Shown in pieces: positions 1 through 5,068 of a stretch of 5,068 bases of DNA. Origin of the DNA: Acidobacteriaceae bacterium. Its GTDB lineage: Bacteria > Acidobacteriota > Terriglobia > Terriglobales > Acidobacteriaceae. Location of the stretch: assembly GCA_003132825.1 (NCBI GenBank), contig PKYX01000534.1, positions 6,429 to 11,496 on the forward strand, in the 5' to 3' direction. Every line of letters starts with the position of its first letter. Position 1 is the first letter of the stretch. Both the position numbers and the translations under genes were made by a program. The notes under the pieces were generated by a model. It saw nothing but the letters and a program-made list of their open reading frames with translations, was not told the DNA's origin and ran no database searches.

Positions 1-1267
1 GCATGGTTGCAACCTGCGCCAAAATGAACAAGGCCCGCCCCGGATCTTCGTTCTTCTCGTCGAGCGCCTGTTGCGCCAGCTTCTGCGCCCCCTCCGCATC
101 CCCCGCGGAGAGCCGCTGCGATGCGGTCAGCAGGAGTTTCCCCTCCGGACGCGCCAGATGCAGCACCTCGGGGTCGGCGTGCTTGGCAAAGTGGACTTCG
201 GACACGCGCTTCTGTTCCCGCCCCACGTCGATGTCGGCGAGCATGCCCTGGTACGCGTTGCGTAGACCCTCGGGACTTTTTTCAAACTTCACCAGCGCAT
301 AGTAAAAATAGCCGGTCAGGACGAATCCCTGCTCCTCGGACTTCTGGACCAACTGCTCCCGTTGCGCATCCGGCGCTTTTCTCGATCCCACCGTGCGGGC
401 TTCGATGGCCCGGATCAGGCACTCCGTGGCCAGCAGCGAAGGATCGTCTTTAAAACTTTCATCCATGGGTGCAGCCTTCACGGCGTCGAGCAGCGGCTGC
501 AAACGCTTCACCTCAAGCGGATACTTCATCGCCATGGGATCGAGCAGGTAATGCAGGTAGGTATGGCGGATCTGCTCCATCTTGAGATCCGATCCGTTCC
601 CGGGAGAAATCACCACGTAGTAGTCCGAGCCGTAATTCCGGGCGTTGGTTTGTCCGGGCGCGCCCATGGGATCGATATAGACCGTGAATCCGCGTCCCAA
701 GTATCCCTCCGAGGGCAGCTTGAGATAGATATCGGTGTCGAACAGCATCTTCGCCAGGGAATCATGGTAACGCGCGGCCAGAGCCGCATACGCTTCCCGG
801 TGCCGTTCCCAGATTTCATGCAGCCCGGCCCGGCCATAAAAGCTCTGCAGCAGGGGCACCATGCCGACCAATGCGGTGGCGTCCGGCGGCATGTCCACTT
901 CTTTCGCCTTCAGAGTAAGTTCCGGCGGCGCGTTGAGGAACAGTGCCAGGGAAACGTAGGTGGAGAGCGTCCGCGAAGGGTCGGACTGCGGTCGCGATTG
1001 ATTGTAGACGCCGCACATGGTCGCGGCCGCCTCCCGGTTGTCCGGCGACGCTTGCATGGCCGCCGCGACTTCGGTCCGGATTTGGACCCGCAATGGATCG
1101 GAGGTGCTGAGCTCCGCATCGTATCCGCAGCTGTTGATCGCGGTCAAAACCGTAAACAGCGTCTCGTTGCTGTCGAGCGCGATGGCGGGTGTGTTTTGTG
1201 CCAGACCCGTCTGCGTCAGGAGGGCAAGCCAGGCCGCAAGGAACGAACATCGAAACCTAAAATTCAG
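1..1267 (-). CDS. Exported TPR-containing protein with degenerate HExxH-like motif (partial, CTG start)
   Basis: An open frame runs without a stop from 1267 to the left edge (422 codons seen; the C-terminus is outside the window). The start is called at CTG 1267-1265 because GGGAGG (1279-1274) lies 6 nt before it and no ATG, GTG or TTG lies between that site and the mature protein. Residues 1-23 form a typical signal peptide: Arg at 4 and 6, a hydrophobic core at 9-17, and probable cleavage after GLA (21-23). The protein should therefore be exported. Residues 30-180 are helical with no motif I recognise. HTYLH at 235-239 has the shape of a zinc-protease HExxH motif, but Thr replaces the catalytic Glu; E282 in TECLIRAIE would fit a third ligand. 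Residues 375-420 look like a tetratricopeptide repeat (ASQRLSAGDAEGAQKLAQQA). The gene follows the sigma/anti-sigma pair on the same strand after 146 nt and seems to have its own promoter. Function is unknown; a scaffold or dead-protease role is an inference. Confidence 0.85.
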   Translation of the reverse strand, partial: MNFRFRCSFLAAWLALLTQTGLAQNTPAIALDSNETLFTVLTAINSCGYDAELSTSDPLRVQIRTEVAAAMQASPDNREAAATMCGVYNQSRPQSDPSRTLSTYVSLALFLNAPPELTLKAKEVDMPPDATALVGMVPLLQSFYGRAGLHEIWERHREAYAALAARYHDSLAKMLFDTDIYLKLPSEGYLGRGFTVYIDPMGAPGQTNARNYGSDYYVVISPGNGSDLKMEQIRHTYLHYLLDPMAMKYPLEVKRLQPLLDAVKAAPMDESFKDDPSLLATECLIRAIEARTVGSRKAPDAQREQLVQKSEEQGFVLTGYFYYALVKFEKSPEGLRNAYQGMLADIDVGREQKRVSEVHFAKHADPEVLHLARPEGKLLLTASQRLSAGDAEGAQKLAQQALDEKNEDPGRALFILAQVATM

Positions 1268-1273
1268 GGAAAG

Positions 1274-1279
1274 CCTCCC
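1274..1279 (-). promoter_or_regulatory. Shine-Dalgarno site that decides the CTG start
   Basis: GGGAGG, reading on the minus strand, is followed by the 6-nt spacer CTTTCC and then CTG. The match and spacing are ideal. The next codons read NFRFRCSFLAAWLALL, a signal-peptide start. The nearest standard start codon upstream in frame, TTG at 1336, coincides with a -35 box and has no good ribosome binding site. Confidence 0.75.
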
Positions 1280-1292
1280 GGGCTGGTAGGTG

Positions 1293-1308
1293 TGCGGGTA
1301 CTGTGCCA
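1293..1308 (-). promoter_or_regulatory. Possible sigma-54 promoter (-24/-12)
   Basis: The minus strand reads TGGCACAGTACCCGCA. Against the sigma-54 consensus TGGCACR-N4-TTGCW it differs only at the two T positions of the -12 element (CC instead of TT). The invariant GG and GC are exactly 10 nt apart. A start near 1282 would place the ribosome binding site almost at the 5' end, which weakens the case. It overlaps the sigma-70-like promoter by one base. Chance occurrence is possible. Confidence 0.25.
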
Positions 1309-1336
1309 GTTTAAGAGGTTCGCCGCGGAGGGTCAA
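1308..1336 (-). promoter_or_regulatory. Sigma-70-like promoter for the exported TPR protein gene
   Basis: TTGACC (1336-1331) and TAAACT (1313-1308) are separated by 17 nt on the minus strand. They match TTGACA at 5 of 6 and TATAAT at 4 of 6 positions. The predicted start near 1301 gives a leader of about 34 nt that contains the GGGAGG site before the CTG start at 1267. This supports separate expression of the gene from the sigma operon. Confidence 0.5.
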
Positions 1337-1344
1337 ACAAAGAA

Positions 1345-1365
1345 AGCTCCCGAGTGGTTAGCTCC
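1345..1365 (-). repeat. Direct repeat GGAGCT x2, 15-bp period, upstream of promoter
   Basis: On the minus strand GGAGCT occurs at 1365-1360 and again at 1350-1345, 15 nt apart start to start. The pair lies 9-29 nt upstream of the proposed -35 box. This is a suitable place for an activator to bind, but two six-base copies can arise by chance. No regulator is identified. Confidence 0.3.
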
Positions 1366-1413
1366 TGGCTTCTAGCGTCCACCGAACCGGTCTCGGCCAG
1401 CCAGCCCGGCTAT

Positions 1414-2082
1414 CTATCCTTTCACGCTGATCTTAGAGAACGACAGCACCGCTCGGCCAGCGGTTGGCCGACCCATCGAGGTCGCCGGACGAAAGGTGGT
1501 AAACAGAAGCATGTTCTTCACTTCCGGCAGCACCGCCTGAGAATCCTTGGGATTCGACAGGATGCGGTAGTCTTGTACCCGCCCGTTCGCATCCACGATG
1601 GCTTCGATCACCAGCGAATCGCCGTGGACGGCATCGAGAGTGGTTCCGAAAGCGGATTGTTGCAATTGCGGATCGGTGTTCAGCGCTAAAGGAACATCCG
1701 GGCTATCCGCCTGTACCAACGGCGCCGCCAGGAAACCCATCAGCAATCCGAAAATCACCACCGCCGTGGCCAAGCCGGTGACGGCGGGAACCATGAAAGC
1801 ATTGGCCGCGTTTTCCAGCCGAATCAGCACGCCGGCCAGATAAGGCCGCCGCGCCCGCGCGGCTTCGCGGGAGATCGCGACCCGCAGGCGAAGCGCCAGG
1901 TCCTCCGGCGCCTTCCTGCGCCTCACCTTGGCCAGCAACTGCTGGGTCTGATGCAAAGCCACATATTTCTCATTGCAGGCCACACAGGCTTGCATGTGCT
2001 CGCCGAGTTCGTGCATCTGTGTGCCGGTCACTGCGCCGTCCAGATACGAAGACATCAGCGTTTTGGCTTGGGCGCATTTCAT
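1414..2082 (-). CDS. Anti-sigma factor: zinc-finger (ZAS/zf-HC2-like) membrane protein with TonB-C-like domain
   Basis: This 222-residue protein is the putative partner of the sigma factor encoded just upstream. The N-terminus carries the zinc-binding anti-sigma signature: C3, then H29-x3-C33-x2-C36. This domain binds ECF sigma factors in the cytoplasm. A basic helical linker (about 50-90) leads to one membrane helix at about 98-120, followed by a region outside the membrane. Residues 155-215 resemble the TonB C-terminal fold: VDANGRVQDYRILS (163-176), LPEVKNM (185-191) and FRPATSMGRP (197-206). There is no long Pro-rich stretch, so it should not span the periplasm as TonB does; a sensing or docking role is inferred. 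The ATG overlaps the sigma stop (ATGA), with GAGGTGA 4 nt upstream, so translation is probably coupled. The anti-sigma call is strong; the C-terminal domain assignment is by motif only. Confidence 0.9.
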   Translation of the reverse strand: MKCAQAKTLMSSYLDGAVTGTQMHELGEHMQACVACNEKYVALHQTQQLLAKVRRRKAPEDLALRLRVAISREAARARRPYLAGVLIRLENAANAFMVPAVTGLATAVVIFGLLMGFLAAPLVQADSPDVPLALNTDPQLQQSAFGTTLDAVHGDSLVIEAIVDANGRVQDYRILSNPKDSQAVLPEVKNMLLFTTFRPATSMGRPTAGRAVLSFSKISVKG

Positions 2083-2828
2083 CGAGTCACCTCTACTTCG
2101 ACCACCGCAGACGAAACCTGAGATCGCGACTCCGCGGGCTGGGCGCTTTCCGGGGGTACTTCGAGCCCCAGTTGTGAGCCCATCTCCCGCACGTATGCCG
2201 TCAGCCGCTCCCGCAGCGCTCCCCGGCCCCGGGTCAGCCGCGATTTCACCGTGCCCAGCGAGACCTCCGTGATCTCGGCGATTTCCTCGTAAGACATGTC
2301 CTCCAGGTCCCGCAGAATGACCGCCGTACGGAATGGTTCGGTAACCTTGCGCAGTTCCTGTTCGACGCGCAATCGGATCTCTTCATGAAGCAGGTTATCG
2401 AAGGGTGATTCTCCTTCATCCATCAAGGTGTCTTTGATGGCCAGCCCCGCATCCGGCCCCGCCCCGCCTTCGACCGGCTCAATCGACGTCTCGTGCGCTT
2501 TGTGGCGAAACCACCAGCGCCGACGGTTCGAAGCCTCGTGAATGGCAATGCGGTAAATCCAGGTCTTCAGACTAGACTCGCCTTGGAATTGCTTCATCCC
2601 GCGGAATACCTTCAGGAACACTTCCTGGGTAGTGTCGGCCGCGTCGGAGGAGTCTGCGACAATGCGGTAGACCAGGCTGTAGACGGGCTGATGGAATTCG
2701 CCGATGAGCCAGGCATAGGCCACTTCTGACCCGGCCTTCAGTTCCGCCACAATGGCGGCCTCCTGCGTCCGAATTCCTATTGCACCCGCGAAATCTCCCA
2801 AGGTGGTCGCTCCCGCCATCATTGCCAA
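2079..2828 (-). CDS. RNA polymerase ECF-type sigma factor, RpoE-like
   Basis: A sigma-70 family factor of the ECF class, which directs RNA polymerase to a specific stress or envelope regulon. Numbered from TTG 2828, it has 249 residues. Region 2 spans about 41-105: DAADTTQEVFLKVFRGM (62-78) is the core-binding part, and SLKTWIYRIAIHEASNRRRW (86-105) the -10-melting and recognition part. An acidic linker covers 107-154. Region 4 spans 155-209, with the helix-turn-helix MSYEEIAEITEVSLGTVKSRL starting near 178. A tail of about 40 residues with no known motif follows, making it longer than many ECF factors. TTG 2828 is preferred because GGAGG lies 7 nt before it. ATG 2822 is 13 nt away, and TTG 2873 lies upstream of the ribosome site. 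The next gene overlaps by 4 nt and encodes the likely anti-sigma factor. The family call is firm; the regulon is unknown. Confidence 0.95.
   Translation of the reverse strand: MAMMAGATTLGDFAGAIGIRTQEAAIVAELKAGSEVAYAWLIGEFHQPVYSLVYRIVADSSDAADTTQEVFLKVFRGMKQFQGESSLKTWIYRIAIHEASNRRRWWFRHKAHETSIEPVEGGAGPDAGLAIKDTLMDEGESPFDNLLHEEIRLRVEQELRKVTEPFRTAVILRDLEDMSYEEIAEITEVSLGTVKSRLTRGRGALRERLTAYVREMGSQLGLEVPPESAQPAESRSQVSSAVVEVEVTR
2087..2093 (-). promoter_or_regulatory. Ribosome binding site of the anti-sigma gene
   Basis: GAGGTGA lies inside the last codons of the sigma gene, with 7 nt between GAGG and the ATG at 2082. The same geometry precedes the sigma gene's proposed TTG start, which supports both start calls. 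Confidence 0.75.
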
Positions 2829-2832
2829 GGCG

Positions 2833-2840
2833 TCACCTCC
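2833..2840 (-). promoter_or_regulatory. Ribosome binding site of the sigma gene
   Basis: GGAGGTGA is an eight-base match to the 16S anti-Shine-Dalgarno complement. The GGAGG core is 7 nt from TTG 2828 and 13 nt from ATG 2822, which favours the TTG. A perfect TATAAT (2846-2841) abuts it but would start transcription downstream of the ribosome site, so it is probably not the promoter of this gene. Confidence 0.7.
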
Positions 2841-2916
2841 ATTATAGATTCTTTCGGGTCGCAAGCCCACCAAAAGCCACGCTAGCCCGAACCCAGTCTG
2901 GCCGCTATATTTCTAT

Positions 2917-2944
2917 AGACCCCGACCCGGGGCCTGGGGTTCCC
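2917..2944 (-). promoter_or_regulatory. Candidate ECF-type (autoregulatory) promoter for the sigma operon
   Basis: GGGAACC (2944-2938) and GTCT (2920-2917) lie on the minus strand, with 18 nt between AAC and GTC. ECF promoters typically have a GGAAC/TGAAAC-like -35 box and a CGTC/TCTA-like -10 box at about this spacing. An AT-rich tract (2951-2970) just upstream could act as an UP element. A small palindrome, CTATA-TTTC-TATAG (2905-2918), overlaps the -10 end. The leader would be about 80 nt. Autoregulation is common for ECF operons, but this is a sequence-only match. Confidence 0.35.
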
Positions 2945-3031
2945 GGAAGCAACTATTTTTATTTCAATAGCTTAGATCAAGAGCCGCCAGCCTCGAGCGA
3001 AGCCGCTGCGGGGCAGGGGTGGGAAAGCCTC

Positions 3032-3121
3032 GGGCTGTAGCCCCCCGGTGCCAACTGGAGTCGATACCGTCGACAGCCGGGGCTGCCGAAGCCGGCCGAA
3101 GGTTCTTATTGGGACTTCGGC
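3032..3121. repeat. Cluster of small inverted repeats after the coiled-coil gene
   Basis: Four short inverted repeats lie close together: GGGCT/AGCCC (3032-3036, 3039-3043), GTCGA/TCGAC (3060-3064, 3070-3074), CAGCC/GGCTG (3074-3078, 3081-3085) and GCCGAAG/CTTCGGC (3095-3101, 3115-3121). The last spans the stop codon of the minus-strand gene at 3106. None is followed by a T run on either strand, so a classic intrinsic terminator is not supported. They could protect the mRNA 3' end, or be a degenerate REP-like element. In GC-rich DNA some of this is expected by chance. Confidence 0.4.
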
Positions 3122-3819
3122 GGCGGGGTTGGGGGGGGAGTGGTTGCGGCACCCGAAATGGCCGGCTTGGTCGATTTGGCGGCCGGTTTCTTTTTCACTA
3201 CCTTCTTCACCGGCTCGGTGTCATCGACGATTACCTTCTTGGGCGGCGCTGCACTGGCTGCCGCCTGCGCGCTCCGCGCTTCGCTGCGTAAGCGCGCTAG
3301 TTCCATTTCCTTGGCAGAAGCCAAACTCTCCATGCGGTCGGCAAACCCGTGCCGCGATTTCTCGAGTGCTCCCAAGTCGCTCTCGAGCGATTGGAACTCA
3401 TCCTTCGAACCCCAGGCGCCCGCCGACTCCACCACCGCGCCAAACACGTCGTAGAGCGCGTCCAAATTACGATAGAGTTTGAAACTCGAGGGCAGACTCT
3501 CGGGCGAGCTCCGCAGCTCCGCAATCATCCCCGGCAACGCCTCCTGCAAGTTGCGCTCGATGGACTCCACATTCTGCTGGGCCTGCCGCTTGCTGCCCCC
3601 ATCGGCTTTCCAGCGTTCGATCCTCATCTTGGCCAAATCGAGCTGTGCTGCCTGCGAAGCCTGTTCCAGTTGCGTCAGCATGGTGTTCAGTTGGCTGACC
3701 GAAGCGTAGGAGGCGGGGGCAGCAACCTCCGGCTGACTGGAAGGAGCGGTTTGGGCAGCGGCAGCTGCAAGCAGCCAAGCCACGCAAGCGCACACGCCGG
3801 GAATGGACCGACAGTTCAT
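3106..3819 (-). CDS. Secreted coiled-coil protein of unknown function
   Basis: From ATG 3819 the protein has 237 residues; a GTG three codons upstream (3828) is an alternative, and neither has a clear ribosome binding site. Residues 1-22 (RSIPGVCACVAWLLAAAAAQ) form a signal peptide with likely cleavage after the alanine run. The mature part is almost all helical, with long charged heptad-like stretches: SVSQLNTMLTQLEQASQAAQ near 41 and SLESDLGALEKSRHGFADRM near 143. It ends in a low-complexity Lys/Pro/Ala tail of about 45 residues (VKKVVKKKPAAKS, then TPPPTPPPKSQ). Such tails often contact cell wall, nucleic acid or acidic polymers, but no function can be assigned. It lies 277 nt upstream of the sigma gene on the same strand and may be a regulon member or merely a neighbour. 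The reading frame is convincing; the product is not recognised. Confidence 0.85.
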   Translation of the reverse strand: MNCRSIPGVCACVAWLLAAAAAQTAPSSQPEVAAPASYASVSQLNTMLTQLEQASQAAQLDLAKMRIERWKADGGSKRQAQQNVESIERNLQEALPGMIAELRSSPESLPSSFKLYRNLDALYDVFGAVVESAGAWGSKDEFQSLESDLGALEKSRHGFADRMESLASAKEMELARLRSEARSAQAAASAAPPKKVIVDDTEPVKKVVKKKPAAKSTKPAISGAATTPPPTPPPKSQ

Positions 3820-3841
3820 GGGGCTCACTAAAGACTGTCAC

Positions 3842-3869
3842 AGCATACTAATTTTCCAAGCTTTCGCAA
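3842..3869 (-). promoter_or_regulatory. Weak sigma-70-like promoter for the coiled-coil gene
   Basis: TTGCGA (3869-3864) and TATGCT (3847-3842) are 16 nt apart on the minus strand, each matching consensus at 4 of 6 positions. The predicted start near 3835 leaves a leader of about 16 nt to ATG 3819 but only about 7 nt to GTG 3828, which favours the ATG. Confidence 0.3.
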
Positions 3870-3953
3870 AATGGAACGCCGCCACCTTGTCTAGAACGCT
3901 CGCATTCGCTTTCATCATCAGGGGAATGGGGCTAGAATTCCGCGGTCGGTTTG

Positions 3954-4048
3954 ATGTCTGACCACTCGAAAGGGTTTTTGCCATTTCATCCCACCCTCCA
4001 GCCCCCGGGTTCCCGAGAAACTTCCTTCTCTGGTGTGTTTTCTTCCTC
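3954..4048 (+). other. Probable missing N-terminus of the membrane protein (rare ATT start or frameshift)
   Basis: The frame of the downstream gene stays open back to a TGA at 3959-3961. It encodes NFLLWCVFFL just before the ATG at 4049, completing a first membrane helix that the ATG start would cut in half. No ATG, GTG or TTG occurs in this extension. ATT at 3983 has GAAAGG (3968-3973) 9 nt upstream and could be a rare start, adding 22 residues. Alternatively, ATG 3954 in another frame encodes MSDHSKGFLPFHPTLQPPGS and would join the main frame near 4018 if one base had been lost. A TAGAAT box at 3933-3938 could be a -10 element, but no good -35 box accompanies it. Confidence 0.5.
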
Positions 4049-5029
4049 ATGTGCCTGGGGCTGGGCTATCCCACGCTGAATCGCTATGACCCGCGCAAAC
4101 TCCTCCCCGATTCCGCAAGCTATGCAAAGCTCACGACCGAGGGGCCGGGCACAGTGCCGGCCCCCTTTCGCTTCCGTGTTCTCGAGCCCTACCTGGTGCG
4201 TCCCTTGTACGCTCTCGCCCAAGGCCACGTCGGAAGCTGGGATCCATTGCTATTCGGATTCCTGGTCGTAAACTCTCTGTTGGTCGCGAGCACCGCGTTC
4301 TTGTTGTCCACGGTAGGCGGCACGCATTTCGACAACCATTCGACCGGTCTGGTCGCGGCCATGCTGTACCTGCTCAATTTTGCCATCCCAAACGCTCAGT
4401 TGGCGGGCTTGGTGGACGCGGGCGAAGGATTCTTCCTGATGGCGGTGGTCGTCAGCCTACTGTTTCGCCGCTGGTGGCTACTGCCGATATTGGGTGTTTT
4501 CGGAGCCCTGGCGAAGGAATCCTTTGTCCCATTCTCGGTCACCCTGGCGGGAACGTGGTGGCTGTTCTCAAAAAGCGCGTCAGAAAGGGAGGGTGCAAAC
4601 CGTCTGGGCACGGGGCTTTGGATCGCGGCAATGGCCATCCTCGAACTGCTGACGGTTACGATCCTGCAGTCAAGCATTACCGGTCAGCTGGTTTGGCCCT
4701 GGAATTTTGCTGCAGGATTGAATTCGCACTCCAGCCATTCGATGACCCTGTTGGTTTCGCTCGTGGACAAAGACTCCTGGTATGTCCTCATTTGGCTTTT
4801 GCCGCTGGGTCTGGTGCGGATCAAGCAATTTCCCCGGCCCTGGGTCTGGGCCTCGGCGGCCGCAGCCCTGCTCGCGCTGCTGCTCAACGCATACCATGCC
4901 GTTGCTGGAGCCGAAGGGAACATGGGCCGGTACCTGTTCAACGTTGCCGGCCCTCTGCTCAGCTTGTCGGCGGCCAGCTTTCTGTGCGATGTGAAACCCA
5001 GACCCGCGGCGCTGAGCCAGGCGGACTGA
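4049..5029 (+). CDS. Polytopic membrane protein, GT-C glycosyltransferase-like
   Basis: From ATG 4049 there are 326 residues, but the real start is probably upstream (see 3954-4048). After the truncated first helix comes an outer loop with YDPRKLLPDSASYAKL (13-28) and FRFRVLEPYLVRPLY (40-54). Acidic residues in the first loop (D14, D21) and an R-x-L-x-P motif are typical of GT-C enzymes, which transfer sugars from polyprenyl-phosphate donors on the outer face of the inner membrane. Membrane helices lie at about 66-89, 99-118, 127-140, 142-155, 159-174, 188-206, 243-258, 267-285 and 296-312. AKES (155-158) and GRYLFN (293-298) fit loop motifs of such proteins. No ribosome binding site precedes the ATG. 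The gene is divergent from the coiled-coil gene and stands alone on its strand here. That it is a membrane protein is certain; the glycosyltransferase call is a fold-level guess, and the substrate is unknown. Confidence 0.85.
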   Translation: MCLGLGYPTLNRYDPRKLLPDSASYAKLTTEGPGTVPAPFRFRVLEPYLVRPLYALAQGHVGSWDPLLFGFLVVNSLLVASTAFLLSTVGGTHFDNHSTGLVAAMLYLLNFAIPNAQLAGLVDAGEGFFLMAVVVSLLFRRWWLLPILGVFGALAKESFVPFSVTLAGTWWLFSKSASEREGANRLGTGLWIAAMAILELLTVTILQSSITGQLVWPWNFAAGLNSHSSHSMTLLVSLVDKDSWYVLIWLLPLGLVRIKQFPRPWVWASAAAALLALLLNAYHAVAGAEGNMGRYLFNVAGPLLSLSAASFLCDVKPRPAALSQAD

Positions 5030-5068
5030 GGCCCTCGCGTCTTGGCCCTGTTTCATCGTCACCATGCG

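Noticed and set aside
816..1250. Minus-strand open frame starting at ATG 1250
   Set aside because: It is out of frame with the real gene. The GGGAGG site is too far from its ATG, and its product is low-complexity Arg/Gly/His-rich sequence.
362..1375. Long plus-strand open frame of 337 codons
   Set aside because: It is antisense to the exported TPR protein. Its product is Arg-, His- and Gly-rich with no domain or signal, as expected for the shadow of a GC-rich gene, while the minus-strand frame has a signal peptide, a TPR and a ribosome site.
3095..3121. GCCGAAG/CTTCGGC inverted repeat as an intrinsic terminator
   Set aside because: The loop is 13 nt and no T run follows on either strand.
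3349..3831. Plus-strand open frame of 160 codons
   Set aside because: It is antisense to the coiled-coil gene, with no motif and no ribosome binding site.
3926..3961. ATG 3926 in the same frame as the membrane protein, ending at TGA 3959
   Set aside because: It would need stop-codon readthrough, the ATG is too close to its only purine-rich site, and its codons do not look like the gene's N-terminus.
3838..4050. Minus-strand open frame of 70 codons in the divergent intergenic region
   Set aside because: It has no ribosome binding site or recognisable motif, and it overlaps both the N-terminal region of the membrane protein and the promoter region of the coiled-coil gene. A small gene cannot be fully excluded.
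5064..5068. ATG at the right edge as a possible next gene
   Set aside because: Only five bases are visible and no ribosome binding site precedes them.

Overview
This window carries five protein-coding genes. It most likely comes from an Acidobacteriota genome of the Solibacter/Bryobacter type. The evidence is GC-rich coding sequence (judged by eye at about 60%, not computed), strong GGAGG ribosome binding sites, an RpoE-type sigma gene overlapping an unusual zinc-finger anti-sigma gene, and large secreted proteins of unknown function. The taxon is an inference; there is no rRNA or other phylogenetic marker here.

Four genes lie on the minus strand and read right to left: a small secreted coiled-coil protein (3819-3106), an ECF/RpoE-like sigma factor (2828-2079), its putative membrane anti-sigma factor (2082-1414), and a large exported TPR-containing protein that runs off the left edge (1267-1). 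The sigma and anti-sigma genes share an ATGA stop/start overlap, so they should be co-transcribed and translationally coupled. The anti-sigma protein has a cytoplasmic HxxxCxxC zinc finger, one membrane helix, and a periplasmic domain that resembles the TonB C-terminal domain. This suggests a sensor in which the outer domain controls release of the sigma factor. A GGGAACC...GTCT element upstream of the sigma gene could be an autoregulated ECF promoter.

The left-hand exported protein has no ATG, GTG or TTG in a sensible place. It does have a perfect GGGAGG site 6 nt before a CTG codon, followed at once by a convincing signal peptide, and a sigma-70-like promoter sits just upstream. I therefore call CTG as its start. 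Its middle has an HTYLH motif that looks like a metalloprotease HExxH site without the catalytic glutamate.

On the right, the plus strand holds a polytopic membrane protein (4049-5029) resembling GT-C glycosyltransferases. It is divergent from the coiled-coil gene across an intergenic region of about 230 bases. Its first membrane helix begins before the first in-frame ATG, so the true 5' end is either a rare ATT start or has been displaced by a frameshift. The 277-base gap between the coiled-coil gene and the sigma gene holds several small inverted repeats and the sigma promoter candidate. Positions 5030-5068 hold nothing I can support. I saw no RNA genes, CRISPR arrays, transposases or phage genes.
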